From the NCBI GenBank assembly GCA_026119855.1, contig JAOWBW010000281.1, forward strand, positions 1,240,001-1,304,000: a DNA stretch of 64,000 bases, written 5' to 3'. Positions 56,212-64,000 of the stretch are shown here, one piece after another. The DNA is from Campanula takesimana (taxonomy: Eukaryota > Streptophyta > Magnoliopsida > Asterales > Campanulaceae). The position numbers and the translations under genes were made by a program. Position 1 is the stretch's first letter, and each line of letters opens with the position of its first letter. A model generated the notes under the pieces. It was given only the letters and a program-made list of their open reading frames with translations. It did not search any database and was not told the DNA's origin.

Positions 56212-56836
56212 TGTTGGAAAATAGTGTGGTTTTGAAGGAATTTATGCGGAATTTCCATAAGGGTAATTTTGTCCAACGACAAAATTGATTATGGGTTTGT
56301 GTTCTACTCCATGAGAAGAATGAAATCAAGTATTAATTTGTCCAAAATGGTTATTGGATGAATGAGATATGAATGCTCAAAGTAAGTGGGTTGGAAAGTG
56401 AAAATGTGGTTATCCCACATTGGAAGGGAAATGAACCTTTTGCTAGTATAAAGACTTGGACACTAGAGTAGTGTTCAAGACTAAGTAGCATAAAGGCTCT
56501 CTCTCGCGCGCAGGGGGGGGTGCAAATCAAATCCCAAATTTGGCTTGCGAGGTGCGTACTCGCGCATGGGCGCGTCCTGCGGACACGAATGTAGCACCGA
56601 AATGGCCTAGTCGGACCAACCCACCTTTTGCTATATTTTTTGATTTGTGAATCAAAAAATAATGAGCTGTTTTTGATTTCAAACACTGTAACTGCCAAGG
56701 ATCAATGAGTTAATTACAGTCTTAATTTCGAAGATTAAGGACAGCAAATAAAAAACTGAAAATTTTAAATTAAAACAGTGTTTTAATTTCAAGTTTAATG
56801 GCAGATTTCAGTTACGGATTCTTGGCTTTGTGCAGC

Positions 56837-56844
56837 TATATAAA
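56837..56844 (+). promoter_or_regulatory. TATA box in right-hand Copia 5' LTR
   Basis: TATATAAA, followed by GGAGTG, lies at the matching site 62797-62804 in the 3' LTR. The transcript would start near 56870, just before the duplicated segment. Confidence 0.75.
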
Positions 56845-56883
56845 GGAGTGTTCACAAACTGGTTAGACACACTGAAAAACAAT

Positions 56884-57521
56884 CTTCCTCCATCTTTCTT
56901 TTGCTGCATATTGTTCTGCAATTTCCTTGGCCTCCTTGCATTGTTAAAAGAGGTGATTCTGTCCAAGCTCAATTCAGTTCGCCGGGAAACTTAGGTGCAA
57001 AGTGCCCCCGGTCTGCACGTTCTATCCTGGGAGGCTAGCGTTCCGACAAAACTCAAGCACACGTGGTGAGGGGACGAATAAGTCTTAAGGAGACAGTGAC
57101 TAACTGGGCTCGTGCAAACCACAATCTGATTTTAATTCTCTGTATTTCCAGTTTATTGTTCTATTATTATTCTGTAATAGTTTTTCTGTTGTAAACCTCT
57201 AACTTCCTCCATCTTTCTTTTGCTGCATATTGTTTTGCAATTTCCTTGGCCTCCTTGCATTGTTAAAAGAGGTGATTCTGTCCAAGCTCAATTCAGTTCG
57301 CCGGGAAACTTAGGTGCAAAGTGCCCCCGGTCCGCACGTTCTATCCTGGGAGGCTAGCGTTCCGACAAAACTCAAGCACACGTGGTGAGGGGACGAATAA
57401 GTCTTAAGGAGACAGTGACTAACTGGGCTCGTGCAAACCACAATCTGATTTTAATTCTCTGTATTTCCAGTTTATTGTTCTATTATTATTCTGTAATAGT
57501 TTTTCTGTTGTAAACCGCTAA
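56884..57521 (+). repeat. 319-bp tandem duplication inside the 5' LTR
   Basis: 56884-57202 and 57203-57521 are near-identical copies beginning CTTCCTCCATC. The 3' LTR has only one copy. The two copies differ at only a few positions, such as TTCTGC/TTTTGC and GTCTGC/GTCCGC. Confidence 0.95.
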
Positions 57522-57525
57522 CAAT

Positions 57526-57539
57526 CTTAAGACTTATTC
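57526..57539 (+). other. unusual primer-binding position complementary to own U5
   Basis: CTTAAGACTTATTC starts 2 bp after the LTR, where a tRNA site is expected. It is the exact reverse complement of GAATAAGTCTTAAG in U5 (57076-57089, 57395-57408 and 63036-63049). Confidence 0.7.
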
Positions 57540-57613
57540 CCAGCAGAGGGAACTGATTACAGATTCATACGAACTGGTTATACTCAAGGCATTAACTAGT
57601 TGTTGTGTTTCAG

Positions 57614-59983
57614 ATAACGACTGATACCATCATTGCTGGAAACACTGCTGGAAAGGAAACACAGACTGGAAAAGGACCCGAAACTGGAACCCAAACTGGG
57701 AGTGGAAGTGGCTCGGCTAATTTGACTAATCCGACAACAGTTCACATAACGACCCCTCATGCTGGAAGACCCGAGAAGTTTGTTGGCAATGATTTCAAGC
57801 GTTGGCAACAAAAGATGCTTTTCTATCTTACTACCTTGAATTTTGCTAAGTATCTGAAAGAGGATATGACAAAGGTTAGTGAGAATGAAACTGATGTTAC
57901 CACTTTGGTTGCGGTTAAAGCATGGAAACACGGGGACTATTTGGGCAAAAACCATGTCCTGAATTCGCTTTCAGATTCTTTGTATAATGTATTCAATGAC
58001 AAGAAATCTGCTAAGGAATTGTGGGGGTCTTTGGACCACAAGTATAAAATTGAGGATGCGGGAATAAAGAAATTTATTGTTGCCCATTTTCTTGATTTTA
58101 AGATGGTGGACAGCAAGAGTGTGAAGTCTCAGCTTGATGAGTTTCAAACTATTTTGCACGAAATTCAAGCTGAGGGTATGGTCATAAGTGAAAGCTTTCA
58201 AGTGGCTACTATCATTGAAAAATTGCCTCCTTCTTGGAATGATTTCAAGAACTACCTTAAGCATAAGCGAAAGGAAATGGATGTTGAGGGAATCATTCTG
58301 CGATTGAGTATTGAAGAAGGCAATAGAAATGCCGAGAAAAAGTTTGTCTCCGGTGTTGCTAAGGCTAACGTTGTGGAGCATGGTCAAAGCTCCAAAGGAA
58401 AAGGCCATGGCAAGGGGAAAGGGAAGGTTGTGTCCAAACCGTCCAACTTAGGACCTAAGGGTGGTGTTTCCAAGAAGAAGTTCCTTGGAACTTGTTACAA
58501 TTGTGGTGGTGAAGGCCACAAGTCTTATGCTTGCAAGGCGCCCAAGAAGGCTCGTGAAGCAAATTTGGTGGAAGGCATTGCTAAGGACGTGTCCGAGATG
58601 CACCTCGCGGCTGTGATTTCCGAGGTGAATTTGGTGGGTTCAAACCTAAATCAGTGGTGGATTGACACCGGTGCTACTAGACATGTGTTCTCCAACAAAG
58701 ACATGTTTAGTACTCTTGTTGCTAAGGAAAATGGCGAGAAGCTATTTATGGGGAATTCGGCCACTTCCGAAATCAAAGGTGAAGGGAAGGTGGTTTTGAA
58801 GATGATATCCGGGAATGAGCTAACTCTCAACAATGTGCTTTATGTGCCCGATATCCGGAAGAATTTGGTGTCCGGATCGCTTTTAATTAAGCATGGTTTT
58901 CGTATTGTGTTTGAGTCCAATGTAGTTACTTTGTCTAAGAGTGGAATGTTTGTAGGAAAAGGCTATGTCAGTGATGGCTTGTTCAAGCTAAGTGTAATGG
59001 TGGTTAAGCCAAAAGCTAATGAAATAAATATCTCTTCCATTTACTTGCTTGAGTCATCTAATTTATGGCATGCTAGACTTGGACATGTTAATTTTGATTC
59101 TATACGTCGTTTAACAAATTTAAATTTTATTCCAAAATTTAAAGTTGATTGTAAACAAAAGTGTGAAACTTGTGTAGAAGCAAAATTAACAAGAAAGTCA
59201 TTCCATTCAATTGAAAGACATAGTGAACCACTTGAATTGGTTCATACGGATTTATGTGATTTTAAATCAACACAATCACGTGGAGGCAATAAGTACTTTA
59301 TGACTTTTGTAGATGATGGTACAAAATTTTGTTATGTGTATCTTCTCAAAAGTAAAGATGAAGCTATAGAGAAGTTTACTCTCTATAAAAATGAAGTTGA
59401 GAATCAATTAAACCGGAAAATTAAGGTGCTAAGAAGTGATAGGGGAGGTGAATATGAATTTCCATTTGAAGCAATTTGTGCACAAAATGGAATTAAACAT
59501 ACAACCTCCGCACCTTATACACCCCAACAAAACGGTGTTGCCGAAAGGAAAAATCGGACATTAAAAGAAATGATGAATGGCATGTTAATAAGTTCGGGAT
59601 TACCGGATAACATGTGGGGAGAAGCCGTGTTGTCGGCTAACTACGTGTTAAATAGGATACCCCGAAAGAAACAAGACAAAACCCCTTATGAACTATGGCA
59701 TGGAAGAGTGCCAAGTTACAAACACTTGCGAGTGTGGGGGTGTCTTGCAAAGGTAGCCGTACCTCCACCTAAAAAGGTGAAAATTGGGCCGAAAACTATT
59801 GATTGCATATTTATAGGGTATACACATAATAGTAGTGCTTATAGATTTCTTGTGTATGATTCAAAAATTGAAGATATACACAAGAATACTATAATGGAAT
59901 CTATAAACGTGTCTTTCTTTGAGAATATATTCCCGTGTAAATCAATAAATGAGGCAAGCTCATCGACTAGGGTTATAGATTAA
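57614..59983 (+). pseudogene. right-hand Copia gag, protease and integrase
   Basis: The frame is open from before 57614 to a TAA at 59981-59983. Gag includes [20 protein letters not shown], and the zinc knuckle is [14 protein letters not shown] (near 58495). The protease has [14 protein letters not shown] (near 58657). The integrase has HARLGHV and CETCVEAK (zinc-binding), [31 protein letters not shown] and [14 protein letters not shown]. No ATG stands at the expected start: after a splice-acceptor-like TTGTGTTTCAG the frame reads ATA-ACG-ACT-GAT, suggesting ACG at 57617-57619 replaced ATG. Otherwise all catalytic landmarks are present. Confidence 0.9.
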
Positions 59984-60019
59984 ATAGAAGAAGAACACGT
60001 ACAAGAAGAAGAAGAAGGG

Positions 60020-61666
60020 GTGGAACCTCGACGGAGCAAAAGAGCTAGGGTTGAGAAATCCTTTGGTCCGGAATTTCTAACATATATGGTAGAAAGTGAA
60101 CCACAAAGTTATAAAGAAGTTGTTAGCTCTTCGGAAGGACCTTTGTGGAAGGAAGCAATTAAAAGTGAAATTGATTTCATTTTGCAAAATCACACTTGGG
60201 AATTAGTGGATCTTCCTCCGGGAAGTAAACCACTAGGATATAACTGGATTTTCAAAAGGAAAATGAAAGCGGACGGAACAATTGACAAGTATAAGGCCCG
60301 TCTTGTAATTAAATGTTATAGACAAAAAGAAGGCCTAGACTATTTTGATACATATTCTCCCGTCACAAGAATAACATCAATAAGAGTTGTACTTGCAATT
60401 GCCGCTTTGAGAAATCTTGAAATACATCAAATGGATGTAAAAACGGCTTTTCTAAATGGAGATTTAGAAGAAGAAATTTACATGGAACAACCCGAGGGGT
60501 TTGTTGCACATGGACAAGAGAACAAGGTGTGTAAGTTAGTAAAGTCATTATATGGCTTAAAACAAGCACCAAAACAATGGCATCAAAAGTTTGATAACGC
60601 CATGATGCAAAGTGGATTTAAAATAAATGAATGTGACAAATGTGTCTATACTAAAACCACGGAAAATGGCTATGTCATTTTGTGTCTTTATGTAGACAAC
60701 ATGCTTATCATTGGGAGTAATGATAAGATGATTAAATCCACCAAAGACATGTTGAATTCAAAATTTGACATGAAGGACTTGGGCGTTGCAGACGTAATCC
60801 TTGGAGTTAAAATATCTAAAATATCCAATGGACTTGTATTAAGTCAAGCTCATTATGTGGATAAAATTCTTGAGAAATTTAGTAAGGATGACAATGGAAT
60901 TGCGAGTACTCCGTTTGACCAAAATCTTCATCTTTCAAAGAATAGAGAAGATCCGGTGTCTCAATTAGAGTATTCAAGAATTATTGGAAGTCTAATGTAC
61001 TTGATGAGTTGTACTCGGACGGATATTGCTTATGCTGTTAGCAAACTGAGCCGGTATACTAGTAATCCTGGAACAAATCAGTGGAAGGGTATAGTAAGAG
61101 TACTAAGGTACTTGAGATATACTCGTGATTTTGGATTACACTACTATAGACATCCAGCGGTGATAGAAGGATATAGTGATGCTAATTGGATATCAGATAT
61201 CAAAGACTCAAGGTCTACGAGCGGATATGTATTCACATTGGTAGGTGCAGCTATATCATGGAAATCTTCTAAGCAAACTGTTATAGCTAGATCAACCATG
61301 GAATCTGAGTTTATAGCATTAGATAAATGTGGTGAGGAAGCCGAATGGCTACGCCAATTTCTAGAAGATATTCTAAATTGGGATAAACCTGTGCCAGCAA
61401 TTTCTATACATTGCGATAGCCAATCTGCGATTGGTAGGGCACAAAATCATATGTATAATGGTAAGTCTAGACATATACGTCGACGACATAATACCATTAA
61501 GCAACTAATTGCAACTGGTACCATATCTATTGACTATGTAAAGTCAAAAGATAATTTGGAGGATCCGCTAACCAAAGGGTTAAGTAAAGAAGCGGTTGCA
61601 AAGTTGACATTGGGAATGGGATTAAAGCCTCTTGAGAAGTTAAACATAGCGGAAAACCCAACCTAG
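60020..61666 (+). pseudogene. right-hand Copia reverse transcriptase and RNase H
   Basis: This is the same reading frame as the upstream block, separated only by the TAA at 59981. It starts with [16 protein letters not shown] and an RT entry of [20 protein letters not shown] and [13 protein letters not shown]. Conserved RT blocks follow ([32 protein letters not shown]). The catalytic motif is YVDNMLI with AAC at 60698-60700 where YVDD is required, so RT should be inactive. RNase H has [26 protein letters not shown] and HCDSQSAI. The tail [12 protein letters not shown] ends the protein 500 bp before the 3' LTR. Confidence 0.92.
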
Positions 61667-62171
61667 TTGACTGGAGATCCCAAGATCTAGGTTCAAAAGG
61701 GACAACCTAACTGTTAAAAGACTTATAGCGTCACTGTGGGGGTTAACCCATACCCATTCCTTAAAAGTGACATCCCGAGAAGAATGAGGTTAAGCCGTTG
61801 GCTTTTAATGATTCTTATTAGAAGTAAAACGGGTTACTTGAAGAATCACCTATGTGAGAAAGAAGTGTGGGCCGCTTTGAGAAGAATTATATGAGGCTTA
61901 ATTCTTAGACCTTCTCACAGAACCAGGCATTGTGCTCCAGGGCCATAATGGACACAGCTATGAGAGCTGAATTGTGTTAGGGCGATACCTGTGCAAAGTA
62001 TATGATCGGCTACACAAAAAGCTAGCAGTTCAAGGACATCGTGTCTACTGATTAGCGAGTAGAGTAAATATATCTTGCAAGGGAAGGTTCAAAGGGCAGA
62101 CCTATCCTGTGCAGGTTTTCAACTGCCGGACTTGATCACCTATCCTCATGAATTTCCTTCATGTGGGGGAT
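61667..62171 (+). other. 3' untranslated region of right-hand Copia
   Basis: About 500 bp without a frame, ending in the polypurine tract CATGTGGGGGAT at about 62159-62170. Confidence 0.75.
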
Positions 62172-63164
62172 TGTTGGAAAATAGTGTGGTTTTGAAGGAA
62201 ATTATGCGGAATTTCCATAAGGGTAATTTTGTCCAACGACAAAATTGATTATGGGTTTGTGTTCTACTCCATGAGAAGAATGAAATCAAGTATTAATTTA
62301 TCCAAAATGGTTATTGGATGAATGAGATATGAATGCTCAAAGTAAGTGAGTTGGAAAGTGAAAATGTGGTTATCCCACATTAGAAGGGAAATGAACCTTT
62401 TGCTAGTATAAAGACTTGGACACTAGAGTAGTGTTCAAGACTAAGTAGCATAGAGGCTCTCTCTCGCGCGCAGGGGGGGGTGCAAATCAAATCTCAAATT
62501 TGGCTTGCGAGGTGCGTACTCGTGCATGGGCGCGTCCTGCGGACACAAATTTAGCACCGAAATGGCCTAGTCGGACCAACCCACCTTTTGCTATATTTTT
62601 TGATTTGTGAATCAAAAAATAATGAGCTGTTTTTGATTTCAAACACTGTAACTGCCAAGGATCAATGAGTTAATTGCAGTCTTAATTTCGAAGATTAAGG
62701 ACAGCAAATAAAAAACTAAAATTTTTAAATTAAAACAACGTTTTAATTTCGAGTTTAATGGAAGATTTCAGTTACGGATTCTTGGCTTTGTGCAGCTATA
62801 TAAAGGAGTGTTCACAAACTGGTTAGACACACTGAAAAACAATCTTCCTCCATCTTTCTTTTGCTGCATATTGTTCTGCAATTTCCTTGGCCTCCTTGCA
62901 TTGTTAAAAGAGGTGATTCTGTCCAAGCTCAATTCAGTTCGCCGGGAAACTTAGGTGCAAAGTGCCCCCGGTCCGCACGTTCTATCCTGGGAGGCTAGCG
63001 TTCCGACAAAACTCAAGCACACGTGGTGAGGGGACGAATAAGTCTTAAGGAGACAGTGACTAACTGGGCTCGTGCAAACCACAATCTGATTTTAATTCTT
63101 TGTATTTCCAGTTTATTGTTCTATTATTATTCTGTAATAGTTTTTCTGTTGTAAACCGCTAACA
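62172..63164 (+). repeat. 3' LTR of right-hand Copia
   Basis: This 993-bp LTR has about 17 visible substitutions relative to the single-copy parts of the 5' LTR. Confidence 0.95.
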
Positions 63165-63186
63165 AGTTCTCATGAAACGGAGGGAG
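63165..63186. mobile_element. Stowaway-type MITE, right terminus
   Basis: After the Copia TSD, GTTCTCATGAAACGGAGGGAG ends the MITE, followed by TA at 63187-63188. Its reverse complement matches 55947-55967. Confidence 0.9.
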
Positions 63187-63386
63187 TATGAACTTTATGA
63201 GGACAAGAATGTCCAAAACACTATTCACTCTTTACTATTTAAGGAATAAAGTAACTAAAAACCTTAAACTGAGACATACCAAAAAGGAAAGTAAGAACCT
63301 TAAACTAGGACGGAGGGAGTAACACTTTTTCTTAAAACCCGTGCGTTGGTTAAAGTGTGAACAAACTAAAAAGATGGAGGGAGTAT
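63187..63386. mobile_element. remnants of further Stowaway-type MITEs
   Basis: CGGAGGGAG plus TA at 63311-63321 and GATGGAGGGAG plus TA at about 63373-63385 look like right ends of related MITEs. The phrase AAACTGAGACATACC near 63265 resembles subterminal sequence. No matching left ends are visible. Confidence 0.6.
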
Positions 63387-63767
63387 TTTGTTTGAACCAT
63401 ATGTGGTCACCACTGAGTGTCAACTCTTCTCAATTTTGTTACATAAGTACTCTACAATACATCATTGTATGAGTAAAACATTATTGTGATGCGAATTTTC
63501 TATGAATGTGTAAAATAAGAATGACTCCATTCATTTTACTGAAGCTCAACTAAAAAGAAAAATGTGAGATTAAAGAATGTGAAATGTCGACCAAAGAGTG
63601 TGAAATTCTCAAGCCCAATTTACAAACGTTTGCCTGAATGTGTAATTAGGGCTAGTACATGACAATTATATTGAACTGGGCTGGAACGTCCTGAGCTAAA
63701 TTGAATGAAAAAAAGAAGAGATAAAAGGAAGCCCATGAGAGTGATATGTATCCATCCATATAATTAG
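63387..63767. other. AT-rich sequence, nothing recognised
   Basis: No frame, RNA gene or repeat boundary is evident. Confidence 0.4.
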
Positions 63768-64000
63768 TAGGGATGGCCAAACGGAACCGGAACCGGAAAA
63801 CCGGACCGGAACCGGACCGAAAAGCACGGAACCGGAGCAAACCGGCGAATAAACCGGAACCGGAGTAACCGGAACCACCATTCATCCGGGCCGGTTACGG
63901 TTCACATAAATGGCGAACCGGACCGGAACCGGAACCGTACCGAAAATCACTTGTTTTTCAACAATTTTAAAGGAACCGGACCGGAACCGGAACCTAACCG
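63768..64000. mobile_element. possible hAT terminus with GGAACCGG subterminal repeats
   Basis: It begins TAGGGATGG, close to the Ac-type hAT terminus, and carries more than a dozen ACCGG/GGAACCGG motifs to the window edge. The element continues beyond the window, and no transposase is visible here. Confidence 0.45.

Larger units (their letters stand above)
56212..57523 (+). repeat. 5' LTR of right-hand Copia
   Basis: It begins TGTTGGAAAATAG and ends ACCGCTAACA. At 1312 bp it is 319 bp longer than the 3' LTR, because its last part is tandemly duplicated. Confidence 0.94.
56212..63164 (+). mobile_element. nearly complete Ty1/copia retrotransposon
   Basis: This 6953-bp plus-strand element is inserted 17 bp from the end of a MITE, with TSD AGTTC (56207-56211 and 63165-63169). 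LTRs are 56212-57523 (lengthened by a 319-bp internal duplication) and 62172-63164. The polypurine tract CATGTGGGGGAT precedes the 3' LTR. The polyprotein is in one frame except for a lost start and one stop. No tRNA-iMet primer site is present. Confidence 0.95.

Overview
The window is intergenic, repeat-dense DNA from a flowering plant, probably a eudicot; the species cannot be named from the sequence. I find no host gene, tRNA or rRNA. Nearly all 64 kb is LTR retrotransposons nested in one another. Most boundaries are exact: LTRs run TG...CA, primer-binding sites and polypurine tracts sit where expected, and five of the seven elements have identical 5-bp target-site duplications (TSDs). A sixth has 4 of 5 bases matching.

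Layout from left to right. (1) 573-19364 is a minus-strand Ty3/gypsy chromovirus (Tekay/Del-like) with a broken polyprotein. Its integrase is interrupted by a very young, intact plus-strand chromovirus at 3531-13474, TSD GTACT, whose single 1487-codon gag-pol frame is 6296-10759. (2) A minus-strand Ty1/copia relic is the oldest layer. It survives as three pieces (55700-54939, 28313-28113, 19448-19365) that still read in order as zinc knuckle, protease, pre-integrase and integrase. (3) A non-autonomous Tat/Ogre-like element A (19449-28107, plus) sits inside its integrase. (4) A second, much larger Tat/Ogre-like element B (28319-54933, minus, TSD CCTGT) sits between its pre-integrase and integrase parts. 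B holds at least eight kinds of tandem repeat and hosts two further elements: a decayed Copia (30343-38637, TSD GGGAA) and an Athila-type element without coding capacity (39984-45420, TSD CCTTT). (5) At the right, a nearly complete Copia (56212-63164, TSD AGTTC) has split a Stowaway-type MITE (55947-63186). The window ends in what looks like a hAT terminus.

Only the inner chromovirus looks capable of coding for its own movement. The right-hand Copia has lost its start codon, carries one in-frame stop, and has YVDN in place of the catalytic YVDD. Elements A and B and the Athila-type element have no pol and would need proteins in trans.

The most interesting signals are non-coding. A roughly 106-bp cassette of four GC-rich palindromes occurs in the LTRs of both a Gypsy and an unrelated Copia family, in opposite orientation relative to the element. 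Most other families here carry their own paired palindromes. Elements A and B share two hairpin families with apparent compensatory changes and preserved GNRA tetraloops. The right-hand Copia has, at its primer-binding position, a perfect 14-nt complement of its own U5 instead of a tRNA match. The outer Gypsy has no TSD, mismatched flanks and a divergent U3 block, which points to recombination between two copies.
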